DNA from: Mycobacterium sp. Aquia_216 | GTDB taxonomy: Bacteria; Actinomycetota; Actinomycetes; Mycobacteriales; Mycobacteriaceae | Length of the DNA: 64,000 bases | Assembly (NCBI RefSeq): GCF_026723865.1 | Contig: NZ_CP113529.1 | Location: 992,001-1,056,000 of the forward strand | Direction of reading: 5' to 3' | Shown here: piece after piece, positions 20,163 to 28,729 of the stretch | Layout of the letters: each line of letters begins with the position of its first letter | How positions within the stretch are numbered: position 1 is the stretch's first letter | The notes under the pieces: generated by a model | Told to the model about the DNA's origin: nothing | Database searches by the model: none | The model's input: only the letters and a program-made list of their open reading frames with translations | Made by a program: the position numbers and the translations under genes

Positions 20163-21062
20163 GTGCGCACTTTCCTTGCGATAGCAGCCTGTTTGGCCGT
20201 CTGCCTGACGGGCTGCTCAGGGTCCAACCACGCCGTGCAGCCCTACGGCGCACAGGGCGCGCGACTGGGCGAATCGCTGGCACTGCTGGGCTGGAACATG
20301 TCGGTGTCGAACCTGCGGTGGGACGGCGACTACGTGTTGATCGACGTCGACGCCTCACCGACGGACCCGAAGGCACCGCACGCCAAACCCGAGGACATCC
20401 GGTTCGGGCTCTACGGCGCAGTCGCCCACCCGATGGAGTCCACCGGATTGGGCAGCTGCGACAACGCGATGGCCACGGTGCGTGACATCCGGTCGCCCCT
20501 GTCGGCGCCCCCCGACCGGCTGACCGGGACCGTGTGCCTGGGCCCGCTGAAGGACCGCAGTCAGGTGCGCGGCGTGTACACCTATTCGCCGCGGGACCGC
20601 ATCGCCGATACCTCCGCCGCTTATCCGGCGGCGTTCCCGCTGGGGCTGATGCCGACCAACGTCAACGACACCGGCCTGGTAGTCCAGACCACCAGCCTGA
20701 CGGCCTGGCGTGCCGACGGAACCCCGGTGACCAAGGAGCAGCTCGGTGATCCGGGTGCCTTCACCGGCAACGGCTACATGTTGTTGGGGCTGCAGACCGA
20801 ATCCATCGCGGCCCGCTACCGCGACGACTCCGCCCGCCGCGGCGGCCCGATGATGCTGCTCGCGTCGCCGACCGTGCCCGGCCGCGGCCTGAACCCGGCC
20901 TGTGCGGTGTACGGGTCGTCGGTGCTCATCCTGCCCGACGCCTCGCTGGACGCGGTGCACGTCTCGGCGTCGTTGTGCACCCAGGGCGAAATCAACCAGG
21001 CGTTGCTGTATGCGACGGTGGCGATCGTCGGCACCCACGCGGGTGTCTGGACGCAGCGATGA
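20163..21062 (+). CDS. Conserved lipoprotein (Rv0381c-like)
   Basis: A 299-residue exported protein. The N-terminus RTFLAIAACLAVCLTGC is a signal sequence ending in the lipobox LTGC, so the mature protein is expected on the outer face of the membrane. The rest is mainly beta-strand and polar, with paired Cys near GSCDNAM and TVCLGPL, and another pair in NPACAVYG and SLCTQGE. No domain recognised. It starts with GTG 14 nt after pyrE and overlaps the RNA methyltransferase by 4 nt (ATGA), so it belongs to the same operon. Role unknown. Confidence 0.75.
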   Translation: MRTFLAIAACLAVCLTGCSGSNHAVQPYGAQGARLGESLALLGWNMSVSNLRWDGDYVLIDVDASPTDPKAPHAKPEDIRFGLYGAVAHPMESTGLGSCDNAMATVRDIRSPLSAPPDRLTGTVCLGPLKDRSQVRGVYTYSPRDRIADTSAAYPAAFPLGLMPTNVNDTGLVVQTTSLTAWRADGTPVTKEQLGDPGAFTGNGYMLLGLQTESIAARYRDDSARRGGPMMLLASPTVPGRGLNPACAVYGSSVLILPDASLDAVHVSASLCTQGEINQALLYATVAIVGTHAGVWTQR

Positions 21063-21703
21063 GTGAACCCGGGCCCACCGAATGGGGAGTATCGCCGACC
21101 GGCGTCGGGCCCTGGGAGGGCGATCCGCCCGACGATCCGCGGTACGACCCAATTCTGTTGCGCGACGGCGATACTCGCAATGTCGTCGACTCCTACCGGT
21201 ATTGGACCCGGGAAGCGATCATCGCCGACATCGACCAACGCCGGCACCCGCTGCACATCGCGATCGAGAACTTCGGCTACGACGCCAATATCGGTTCGGT
21301 CGTGCGCACCGCCAACGCCTTCGCGGTGGACACCGTGCACATCATCGGCCGGCGTCGCTGGAATCGCCGCGGCGCCATGGTGACTGATCGCTATCAACGG
21401 CTGTGCCATCACGACAGCAGCGCCGAGTTGATGGATTTCGCGACGGCAGCCGGATTGAGCGTCGTCGCGGTGGACAACGTCCCCGGGGCCGCGCGCCTGG
21501 AGGAAATTTCGCTGCCGCGCCGGTGCCTGTTGGTGTTCGGTCAAGAAGGGCCGGGCATCACCGACGACACCCGGCTCGGGGCCTCGCTCACGGTGTCGAT
21601 CGCCCAATTCGGCTCGACTCGCAGCATCAACGCCGGTGTCGCCGCAGGGATCGCGATGCATGCCTGGATCCGGCAGCACGGCGACCTCAGCCGCGCCTGG
21701 TAG
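21059..21703 (+). CDS. SpoU/TrmH-type RNA 2'-O-methyltransferase
   Basis: A 214-residue SPOUT methyltransferase transferring methyl from SAM to a ribose 2'-OH of tRNA or rRNA. The three family motifs are visible: ENFGYDANIGSVVRTANAF (motif 1, with the catalytic Arg), CLLVFGQEGPGITDD (motif 2, FGxEGxG) and IAQFGSTRSINAGVAAGIAMHAW (motif 3, SLN-like). A proline-rich N-terminal extension of about 60 residues precedes it. ATG at 21059 overlaps the lipoprotein stop, indicating translational coupling. The exact RNA target cannot be read from the sequence. Confidence 0.9.
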   Translation: MSEPGPTEWGVSPTGVGPWEGDPPDDPRYDPILLRDGDTRNVVDSYRYWTREAIIADIDQRRHPLHIAIENFGYDANIGSVVRTANAFAVDTVHIIGRRRWNRRGAMVTDRYQRLCHHDSSAELMDFATAAGLSVVAVDNVPGAARLEEISLPRRCLLVFGQEGPGITDDTRLGASLTVSIAQFGSTRSINAGVAAGIAMHAWIRQHGDLSRAW

Positions 21704-21724
21704 CGGGTCGACCCTAGGTACCGC

Positions 21725-21839
21725 GTCGAGTGTGAGGCGCCCATCCTCTCCACCGGAGGCGTCGAGTATGAGCCCACGGCGTTGAGTGTGCGTCGACACG
21801 CCGACCGAGCCCGGCCTCCGATGCACACTCAAAACCGCC
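21725..21839. repeat. Cluster of GAGTGTGCG-family motifs
   Basis: The 189-nt gap between the RNA methyltransferase and the SDR gene holds several copies of one short motif: GTCGAGTGTGAGGCG (about 21725), GTCGAGTATGAGCCC (about 21771), TTGAGTGTGCG (21782-21792) and its inverted form TGCACACTCAA (21822-21832). The last two form an inverted pair. The same motif recurs around the nuclease gene at 57.6-58.6 kb. It is probably a dispersed intergenic repeat; convergent gene ends here fit a transcription-end role too. Confidence 0.65.
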
Positions 21840-21892
21840 AGCGCACAGTCAGAGCCAAGGACGCACGGCCGACGCCCCGCCCGAATGGGCGC

Positions 21893-22774
21893 TTACTCGG
21901 GGTAGTCGCCGGTCTCCAAATCCTCGAGCAGTGTCGGATGTGTTGGCTGCCAACCGAACCGCTGACGGGTCAGTGCGCTGGAAGCGGGCTGGTCGACAGC
22001 GAATATGGTGCCCAGCGGGCCGAACATCTCGGCGGACGCGGATTCGACCCGAACACCGAGCCGGCGGCCGATCACTTCGGCGATCACCCGCATGGGGTCT
22101 CCTTCGTCACCCACCGCGTGCAACACCGAGCCCGGCGGGGCATCTTCGAGGGCAAGCCGGAACAACGACGCCGCATCGTCTCGGTGCACGGCGGGCCAGC
22201 GTTGCGCACCGTCGCCGACGTAGGCCGATACGCCGCGCTGCCGTGCGGCTTGGATCAACAGACTGGAGAAGCCGTAGCGGCCCCCGGCGTCATGGACCGA
22301 CCGCGGCAGCCGGACCACGGCGGACCGGACACCGCGCTCGGCCAGATCGATGACAGCCTGGCCAGTGCGACCGCGTCCGGCCACCGGACCCTCGACGGTG
22401 AAGGGATCATCTTCGGTGCTCGGGCGTCCGGCCACCACCGGGGTGCCGTTGGCCAGCACGAGCGGCTTGCCGGTGCCGACCAGCGCGTCGCCGAGTGCGG
22501 CGACCGCACGGGCTTCGTCTCCGACGGCGTCCCCGACAGCGCTGAAGTCGTGCGAGAACGCCAGGTAGACGACGCCGTCGGTGTCGCGGGCCGCCTGCTG
22601 CAGGACGGCGAGGTCGGTGATGTCCCCGCCCAGCGGCTCAGCGCCGAGTCCGGTGATGGTCGCGGCCGAGGCATCGGATCGGGCCAAGCCCACGACCTGA
22701 TGACCGGCGGCGATCAGTTTCGAGACGACGGCCGAGCCGATTCCTCCGCTGGCGCCGGTGACGAATACGCGCAC
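21893..22774 (-). CDS. NAD(P)-binding epimerase/reductase (atypical SDR)
   Basis: A 293-residue extended or atypical short-chain dehydrogenase. The N-terminal Rossmann glycine motif is VTGASGGIGSAVVSKL, followed by GDITDLAVLQQA and VVYLAFSHD; a canonical YxxxK is not obvious, which is why atypical is preferred. Such proteins act as NAD(P)H-dependent reductases, often of reactive carbonyls, or as redox sensors. It is divergently transcribed from a TetR regulator with an inverted operator pair between them, so it is very probably the regulator's target. Confidence 0.85.
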   Translation of the reverse strand: MRVFVTGASGGIGSAVVSKLIAAGHQVVGLARSDASAATITGLGAEPLGGDITDLAVLQQAARDTDGVVYLAFSHDFSAVGDAVGDEARAVAALGDALVGTGKPLVLANGTPVVAGRPSTEDDPFTVEGPVAGRGRTGQAVIDLAERGVRSAVVRLPRSVHDAGGRYGFSSLLIQAARQRGVSAYVGDGAQRWPAVHRDDAASLFRLALEDAPPGSVLHAVGDEGDPMRVIAEVIGRRLGVRVESASAEMFGPLGTIFAVDQPASSALTRQRFGWQPTHPTLLEDLETGDYPE

Positions 22775-22790
22775 GAGCAGCTCCGTTCAT

Positions 22791-22847
22791 GTGATGCGAC
22801 TATGGTCCCATCACCGTACAGCAGTGACGGGATAATGGTCGCATCAC
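22791..22847. promoter_or_regulatory. Divergent SDR/TetR promoter with inverted operator pair
   Basis: GTGATGCGAC (22791-22800) and its exact reverse complement GTCGCATCAC (22838-22847) face each other 37 nt apart in the 85-nt region between the SDR gene and the TetR gene. A GATAAT hexamer (22831-22836) overlaps the right arm region and may be a -10 box. TetR regulators commonly bind such dyads and repress both genes. The assignment is by position. Confidence 0.6.
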
Positions 22848-22859
22848 TAGGGTGGGGTC

Positions 22860-23432
22860 ATGGCTCGTTGGGAACCGGACGCACGCGAACGCTTGGTCGC
22901 CGCGGCGCTGGACCTGTTCAGCGAACGCGGATACGACGAGACGACGGTTGCGCAGATCGCCGAGCGCGCGGGCCTGACCAAGAGCACGTTCTTTCGGCAC
23001 TTCCCGGACAAGCGTGACGTGCTGGCGGCTGGCCAAGACGCCATCGCGAAACTGCTCCGCGAGGGCATCGGCGCAGCGCCCGCCGACGCGACACCGCTGA
23101 GCGCTGTGTGCTCCGGCTTGAAGTCGGCAGCGGCAGCGTTCACGTCGTTCAACCGGGAACTCGCCCCCCGGCTCAAGGCCGCGATCGCTGCCAGCGTCGA
23201 GCTTCAGGAACGCAATGCGCTCAAGCAGATTGGGCTGGCCTTGGCGATGGTCGAAGCGCTGCAATCCCGCGGCGTACCCGAGCCGACCGCGGTATTGGCG
23301 GCGGAGCTGGGTGCCCTGGCGTTCAAGACGGCTTACGCGCGCTGGGCCGAACCCGGCGCGGACCAAGACCTGGGCGCCATGGCATGCCAGGCGCTGCATG
23401 AATTACACACCGCGGCAGCCAATCTCGGCTGA
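22860..23432 (+). CDS. TetR-family transcriptional regulator
   Basis: A 190-residue TetR-type repressor. The N-terminal helix-turn-helix reads RERLVAAALDLFSERGYDETTVAQIAERAGLTKSTFFRHFPDKRDVL (key residues R, T, F, HF, DK in place; shown here as known family positions 10-55). The remaining helical part binds an unknown ligand. It faces the SDR gene across an 85-nt promoter with a perfect inverted 10-bp pair, so autoregulation and control of the SDR gene are likely. It converges with eutC, overlapping its end by 30 nt. Confidence 0.92.
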   Translation: MARWEPDARERLVAAALDLFSERGYDETTVAQIAERAGLTKSTFFRHFPDKRDVLAAGQDAIAKLLREGIGAAPADATPLSAVCSGLKSAAAAFTSFNRELAPRLKAAIAASVELQERNALKQIGLALAMVEALQSRGVPEPTAVLAAELGALAFKTAYARWAEPGADQDLGAMACQALHELHTAAANLG

Positions 23433-24149
23433 ACTGTGGCGGGTCGTGTCCTTGAGGGCGATGCCCGAATGGCCGAGCGCGCGGGCCCCGGCGACGAGCG
23501 CCGCAGCGACGGCCGCCGCCGTGGCGTAGTCGAGGCCGTCGGGCGGATGAATGTTCGAGATGCAGTTGCGGTCCGCATCGGTGCGCCCCGGCGCCGGGCG
23601 ATGTGTCAAGTAGATACCCAGGCTGTCGGCGACGGAGAGCCCGGGCCGTTCGCCGATGAGCACGAGAACCGTTGTGACGCCGAGGGCTTCACCAATGTGG
23701 TCCCCGAGCGCTACGCGCGCCTGAGTGGCGATCACCAGCGGGGCAATGCGGTAGCGGCCGTCGAATTCGCGAATCAGCGCGTCGACCATGCCGGTGGCGT
23801 GGTCGATCAGGGCACGTGGCGACAACCCGTCGGCGAGCACAAAACCAATGTCCGCCTTGGTCTTTGGCAATCTCGACAAGTCCGCGGGGCTGCGACCGAG
23901 ATCGGGCCGGCGCAGGTACTCGCTGCGCGACGTCGCCTGGCTGCTCACCCGAAGCGGCTCGTCGATGCCGATCTCGCGCAGCCGCTGGACGAGGCGGTCG
24001 ACGTCGAGTGGGTCGTGAACGGCATCACGCGCCGCCGCGTGCGCGGCCTGGAACTCCAGCACGCGCCGGGTCGGCAACGAGTTCCCGGCACGCCCGAGCC
24101 CGATGCGGGCCTGCGTGGTGGCCCGCAGTGGCGCCCAGATGTCGCCCAT
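23403..24149 (-). CDS. eutC: Ethanolamine ammonia-lyase small subunit EutC
   Basis: A 248-residue light subunit of adenosylcobalamin-dependent ethanolamine ammonia-lyase, which splits ethanolamine into acetaldehyde and ammonia. Family landmarks: RIGLGRAGNSLPTRRVLEFQAAHAAARDAV near the N-terminus (split here by length, residues 16-45), YLRRPDLGR, ADGLSPRA and the C-terminal RNCISNIHPPDGL with the conserved Cys. The ATG at 24149 overlaps the eutB stop by one nucleotide (TGATG), so the subunits are translationally coupled. No microcompartment, reactivase (EutA) or permease gene is near. Confidence 0.95.
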   Translation of the reverse strand: MGDIWAPLRATTQARIGLGRAGNSLPTRRVLEFQAAHAAARDAVHDPLDVDRLVQRLREIGIDEPLRVSSQATSRSEYLRRPDLGRSPADLSRLPKTKADIGFVLADGLSPRALIDHATGMVDALIREFDGRYRIAPLVIATQARVALGDHIGEALGVTTVLVLIGERPGLSVADSLGIYLTHRPAPGRTDADRNCISNIHPPDGLDYATAAAVAAALVAGARALGHSGIALKDTTRHSSAEIGCRGV

Positions 24150-25555
24150 CAACCGGCCGCCAGCGCGCGCAGTGGAGACGTCGCGAGGTCGACGGGAAGG
24201 ATCCGGCCGTCGGCGTCGACCATACCGAGGCCGGCCAACCAGGCTTCGAATTCGGGTGCGGGCCGCAGTCCCAACGCTTTTCGCACGTACAACGCGTCGT
24301 GAAACGACAGACTCTGGTACCCGAGCATGATGTCGTCGGCGCCGGGAACGGCGATGACGAACGCGGTACCCGCCGCGCCCAGCAGGGTCAGCAGCGTGTC
24401 CATATCGTCCTGGTCGGCTTCGGCGTGGTTCGTGTAGCAGACGTCGACGCCCATCGGCAGGCCCAGCACCTTCCCGCAGAAGTTGTCTTCCAGCCCGGCG
24501 CGGATGATCTGCTTGCCGTCGTAGAGGTACTCCGGTCCGATGAACCCGACCACGGTGTCGATCAACAGCGGCTGCAGCGCCCGAGCCACCGCGTAGGCCC
24601 GCGCCTCCAGCGTCTGCTGGTCGACCGGTTTGTTTCCCACGCCGAGGTGAGCCCCGGCCGACAGCGCCGAACCCTGACCCGTCTCCAGATACATGACGTT
24701 GTCGCCGGCGGTGCCGCGGTGCAGCGACCGGGCGGCCTCATTGGCCTCCGTCAACATCGCGATGGAGGTGCCGAAGCCGGCATTGGCGCCCTCGGTGCCC
24801 GCGATCGACTGGAAAACCAAGTCGACGGGCGCGCCCCGGTCGATCAGTTCCATCGTCGTCGTGACATGGCACAGCACGCACGACTGCACAGGAATCGCGA
24901 ACCGCTGGCGAATGTCGTCGAGCAGGTGCAACAGGTCCGACGTCGCGTGCGGCGAATCGGTCGCGGGGTTGATGCCGATCACCGCGTCACCGCAGCCCAT
25001 CAGCAGGCCGTCGAGCACCGCCGCGGCTATCCCGCGGGGGTCATCGGTGGGGTGGTTGGGCTGCAGGCGGGTGGCGAGCGTGCCCGGCAATCCGATCGTG
25101 GTTCGAAAAGCGGCGGTGGCCGTCGCGGCGGCGGCCACCAGGATCAGGTCCTGGTTGCGCATGATCTTCGACACCGCCGCAACCATTTCCGGGATGAGCC
25201 CAGGGGCGATGGCGGCGATGCGCCCCGCACTGTCGTCTCGGGATGCCGCCTCCAGCAGCCAGTCGCGGAAACCCCCCACGGTCAAGTGTGCGATCGGGCG
25301 GAATGCCTCGCGGTCGTGGCTGTCGATGATGAGCCGGGTGACCTCGTCGGTCTCATACGGCACGACGACGTCGTTGAGGAACGTCGCCAGGGGTATGTCG
25401 GCGAGCACCCACGCCGCGGCGGCCCGCTCGGCGTCCGATCCGGCCGCGCAACCGGCCAGCTGGTCACCGGAGCGCAACGGACTTGCCTTCGCCATCACGT
25501 CGACCAGCCCCGCAAAGGAATGCGTGGTCCCCGAAATGGTTTGCCGATAGCGCAT
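24149..25555 (-). CDS. eutB: Ethanolamine ammonia-lyase large subunit EutB
   Basis: A 468-residue heavy subunit with a TIM-barrel that binds substrate and the B12 cofactor together with EutC. Landmarks include PLRSGDQLAG, MVAAVSKIMRNQDLI, INPATDSPHATSD, SCVLCHVTTTMELID, FQSIAGTEGANAGFG, LETGQGSALSAGAH and GPEYLYDGKQI. Length is typical (about 455-470). The two genes stand alone between a TetR gene and a GH76 gene; the 76-nt gap upstream is the only place for a promoter. In Actinobacteria such orphan eutBC pairs let cells use phospholipid-derived ethanolamine as nitrogen source. Confidence 0.96.
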   Translation of the reverse strand: MRYRQTISGTTHSFAGLVDVMAKASPLRSGDQLAGCAAGSDAERAAAAWVLADIPLATFLNDVVVPYETDEVTRLIIDSHDREAFRPIAHLTVGGFRDWLLEAASRDDSAGRIAAIAPGLIPEMVAAVSKIMRNQDLILVAAAATATAAFRTTIGLPGTLATRLQPNHPTDDPRGIAAAVLDGLLMGCGDAVIGINPATDSPHATSDLLHLLDDIRQRFAIPVQSCVLCHVTTTMELIDRGAPVDLVFQSIAGTEGANAGFGTSIAMLTEANEAARSLHRGTAGDNVMYLETGQGSALSAGAHLGVGNKPVDQQTLEARAYAVARALQPLLIDTVVGFIGPEYLYDGKQIIRAGLEDNFCGKVLGLPMGVDVCYTNHAEADQDDMDTLLTLLGAAGTAFVIAVPGADDIMLGYQSLSFHDALYVRKALGLRPAPEFEAWLAGLGMVDADGRILPVDLATSPLRALAAG

Positions 25556-25631
25556 ATTTCACAGTAGGTCACCTTTGGTTCAGCGGCAGGTCAACTCCGC
25601 CGGTGCGGTGGATGAGGCAGGATCGGCAGGT

Positions 25632-26777
25632 ATGGATCAGCTATGGGCCAACCGGGCTGCCAGCGCCGAAGCGGCTGTCGCGCAACGCCACCTGAAACGG
25701 CTGTGGGGGTTGCCGGGGACCCAGCTGGGAGTGGTGGCCTGGCCGGCGACGCGGCGGGACCGGCTGTTCGGCACCTGGCACTACTGGTGGCAGGCGCATC
25801 TGCTCGATTGTCTTGTCGATGCGCAGCTGCGCGACCCGCAGCCGCACCGGCACACCCAGATCAACCGGCAGGTCCGCTCGCACCGACTGCGCAACAACTT
25901 TCGCTGGACCAACAGCTATTACGACGACATGGCGTGGCTGGCGCTGGCGCTGGAACGCGCCGCCCGGATAGCCGGCGTCGAGCGCAGCCGCGCCCTGCCC
26001 ACGCTTGCCGACCAGTTCCTCAAGGCGTGGGTGCCCGAAGACGGCGGCGGCATTCCGTGGCGCAAGCAAGACCAGTTCTTCAACGCCCCGGGCAACGGGC
26101 CGGCCGGAATCTTTCTGGCCCGGTATGGAGACCACCTCAAACGCGCCGGGCAGATGGGCGACTGGATTGACCGCACCCTGATCGACCCCGAAACGCATTT
26201 GGTGTTCGACGGCATCAAGGCCGGCTCGCTGGTCCGCGCGCAGTACACCTACTGCCAGGGCGTCGTGCTCGGGCTGGAAACCGAGTTGGCCAAGCGCACC
26301 GGCGCCGAGGTCAGGGCCAGACATGGCCAGCGGGTACACCGGCTGGTCGCCGCCGTGCATGAACACATGGCGCCGTCGGGGGTGCTAAAGGGTTCCGGTG
26401 GCGGCGACGGCGGACTCTTCGCCGGCATCACCGCCCGCTACCTCGCGCTGGTCGTCACCGACCTGCCCGGTGAGTCCGCCGACGATGCGGTGGCCCGTGA
26501 CACCGCGCGCACGATCGTGCTGTCCAGCGCGAAATCGGCCTGGGACTACCGGCAGACAGTGGACGGGCTGCCGCTGTTCGGGTCGTTTTGGGACCGCGAC
26601 GCCGAGCTGCCGACGATCGGTGGCGCACAGGCGCAGTTCGTCGCGGGCGCGGTGAACGCTTCTGCGACTCCCGAGCGGGACCTGTCGGTGCAGCTGTCGG
26701 GGTGGATGCTGATGGAGGCCGCATGTAACGTCACCGCCGTGACAGCAGGCAACGACGCCGAACGGCCCGGCCAATGA
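25632..26777 (+). CDS. Glycoside hydrolase family 76-like protein
   Basis: A 381-residue protein resembling GH76 alpha-1,6-mannanases (recalled relative Rv0365c). The alpha/alpha barrel signature is present: NNFRWTNSYYDDMAWLALALER, with the catalytic Asp-Asp pair in YYDDMAW (about residue 97), later GGGIPWRK, NAPGNGPAGIFLARYG and YTYCQGVVLGLE. No signal peptide or lipobox is seen, unlike most secreted GH76 enzymes, so it may be cytoplasmic or not a classic mannanase. ATG at 25632 is chosen; an upstream TTG/GTG region is unlikely. The stop overlaps the acetoacetyl-CoA synthetase ATG by 4 nt, implying coupled translation. Confidence 0.8.
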   Translation: MDQLWANRAASAEAAVAQRHLKRLWGLPGTQLGVVAWPATRRDRLFGTWHYWWQAHLLDCLVDAQLRDPQPHRHTQINRQVRSHRLRNNFRWTNSYYDDMAWLALALERAARIAGVERSRALPTLADQFLKAWVPEDGGGIPWRKQDQFFNAPGNGPAGIFLARYGDHLKRAGQMGDWIDRTLIDPETHLVFDGIKAGSLVRAQYTYCQGVVLGLETELAKRTGAEVRARHGQRVHRLVAAVHEHMAPSGVLKGSGGGDGGLFAGITARYLALVVTDLPGESADDAVARDTARTIVLSSAKSAWDYRQTVDGLPLFGSFWDRDAELPTIGGAQAQFVAGAVNASATPERDLSVQLSGWMLMEAACNVTAVTAGNDAERPGQ

Positions 26778-28729
26778 CCGAACCGGGTGGCTGGATTCCC
26801 GACGAGGCGACCCTCGAGGCCGCCAACCTCACCCGCTTTTCGGCCTGGCTCAACGAGACCGGGCGCGGTCATTTTGATGACTACCAACAACTCTGGTCGA
26901 AGTCGGTCACCGACATCGAATGGTTCTGGGACGCGATTTTCAAGTTCTTCGACGTCCAGGCCGACACCCCACCGCTGGCCGTACTGGGCAACCGTTCCAT
27001 GCCCGGCGCCGAGTGGTTCCCCGGCGCGACGCTGAATTACGCCACCGAGGTGTTCCGGCACGCCACCGACGAGCGGCCCGCGATGATCGTCGTCGGCGAG
27101 GACGGCACCTGCGAGTGGTCCTGGGCGCGGCTGCAGCGCGAGACCGCGGCGTTCGCGGCGTACCTGCGCGGCCTGGGCGTCCAGTCCGGCGACAGCGTTG
27201 TCGGATTCCTGCCCAATGTCGGCGAGGCCGTCGTCGCGGCGCTGGCCACGGCCAGCATCGGCGCGTACTGGGCGGTGTGCAACCAGGACCTCGCGGTCGA
27301 CGGCGTGATCGCCCGGCTGGGTCAGGTGAATCCGGCCGTATTGGTGGCCACCGACGGCTCGGTGTTCGGCGGCAAGCGGATTGATCGCCGCGACGAACTG
27401 GCCGCGATTCGGCAGGCGATGCCGACGCTGCGGGCCACGGTCCTGGTGCCGCGGCTCGGACTCGACGTGCCCAGCGACGACCAACTGGTGCCGTGGGCGG
27501 CGGCGGTCGCCGAAGAGGCTCCCCTCGAGATCACGCCGGTGCCGTTCGCGCATCCGCTGTGGGTGATGTTCTCGTCCGGCACCACCGGCAAGCCGAAGGG
27601 CATCGTGCACTGTCACGGCGGCGTAGTGCTCGAGCACCTGAAATACCTGAGCCTGCAACTGGATCTGCACCCCGGCGACCGCTTCCTGTGGTACTCGTCC
27701 ACCAGCTGGATGATGTGGAACTTCTTGGTGTCCGGGCTGCTGGTCGAGTCAACCATCGTGCTTTACGACGGCAGCCCAACACATTTGGGCACCGACGGCC
27801 TCTGGCGCGTCGCGGCGGAAAACAACGTCACGATGCTGGGCGCGGGCGCGGGCTACCTGCTGGCCTGCGCGAAAAAGGAACTCACGCCCGGCAAGTCGTA
27901 CCCGCTCGACAACTTGCGCGCGGTGGGTTCCACCGGCTCGCCGTTGCCGGCCTCCGCGTTCGCGTGGGTGCAGGAAGGGCTGGGCCGCAAAGTTCCGGTG
28001 GTATCGCTGTCCGGTGGCACCGACGTGTGCACCGCGTTCATCGGCGGAAGTCCGACGGTGCCGGTGGTGCCCGGCGAGCTGTCCTGCATCTGCCTCGGCG
28101 CGGCCATCGAATCCTGGACGGGCCCTGGGCAACCCGTGATCGGCGAAGAAGGCGAACTGGTGCTGACCCAGCCGATGCCCTCGATGCCGGTGTTCTTCTG
28201 GAACGACCCCGACGGCAGCCGCTACCGCGCCGCTTACTTCGAGAAGTACCCGGGGGTGTGGTGTCACGGCGACTGGATCACCATCAGCGATCGGGGATCG
28301 GTTGTGGTGCATGGCCGTTCGGATGCCACCCTGAACCGGCTAGGGGTTCGGATGGGCAGCGCGGAGATTTACGGCGCGGTGGAAGGTATCCCGGAGGTGC
28401 GCGACTGCCTGGTCGTCGGCGTCGAGCAGAGCGACGGCGGCTACTGGATGCCGCTGTTTGTTGACCTCGAAGGGGGGGTGGAGCTCGACGAGGAGCTGCG
28501 TTCGCGGATCGTGGCGGAGATCCGCCGCCACGCCTCACCGCGTCATGTGCCCGACGACATCCTGGTGGTTGCGGGGATTCCGCGAACGCTGACCGGTAAG
28601 CGGCTGGAGATCCCGATCAAGCGGATCCTGCTCGGTACCGACCCGGCCGATGCCGTGCAGCAGAGTTCGGTGGACAGGCCCGAGCTGTTCGACGGCTTCG
28701 TTCAGTACCGCAGAACTCAGGTGTCCTGA
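26774..28729 (+). CDS. Acetoacetyl-CoA synthetase
   Basis: A 651-residue adenylate-forming ligase that activates acetoacetate to acetoacetyl-CoA with ATP. The N-terminal extension typical of this family (FSAWLNETGRGHFDDYQQLW) is followed by WFPGATLNYATEVFRH, the phosphate loop MFSSGTTGKPKGIVHCHGG, TSWMMWNF, the A5 region SLSGGTDVCTAFIGG, the hinge HGDWITISDRGSVVVHGRSDATLNRLGVRMG, and the C-terminal catalytic Lys in PRTLTGKRLEIPIKRIL. Length matches AacS enzymes (about 650-670). Overlaps the GH76 gene by 4 nt and runs 13 nt into the convergent DedA gene. Confidence 0.92.
   Translation: MTEPGGWIPDEATLEAANLTRFSAWLNETGRGHFDDYQQLWSKSVTDIEWFWDAIFKFFDVQADTPPLAVLGNRSMPGAEWFPGATLNYATEVFRHATDERPAMIVVGEDGTCEWSWARLQRETAAFAAYLRGLGVQSGDSVVGFLPNVGEAVVAALATASIGAYWAVCNQDLAVDGVIARLGQVNPAVLVATDGSVFGGKRIDRRDELAAIRQAMPTLRATVLVPRLGLDVPSDDQLVPWAAAVAEEAPLEITPVPFAHPLWVMFSSGTTGKPKGIVHCHGGVVLEHLKYLSLQLDLHPGDRFLWYSSTSWMMWNFLVSGLLVESTIVLYDGSPTHLGTDGLWRVAAENNVTMLGAGAGYLLACAKKELTPGKSYPLDNLRAVGSTGSPLPASAFAWVQEGLGRKVPVVSLSGGTDVCTAFIGGSPTVPVVPGELSCICLGAAIESWTGPGQPVIGEEGELVLTQPMPSMPVFFWNDPDGSRYRAAYFEKYPGVWCHGDWITISDRGSVVVHGRSDATLNRLGVRMGSAEIYGAVEGIPEVRDCLVVGVEQSDGGYWMPLFVDLEGGVELDEELRSRIVAEIRRHASPRHVPDDILVVAGIPRTLTGKRLEIPIKRILLGTDPADAVQQSSVDRPELFDGFVQYRRTQVS

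Noticed and set aside
24149..25555. Complete ethanolamine-utilisation microcompartment locus
   Set aside because: Only eutB and eutC are present; no shell protein, EutA or EutD/EutE gene was found in the window.
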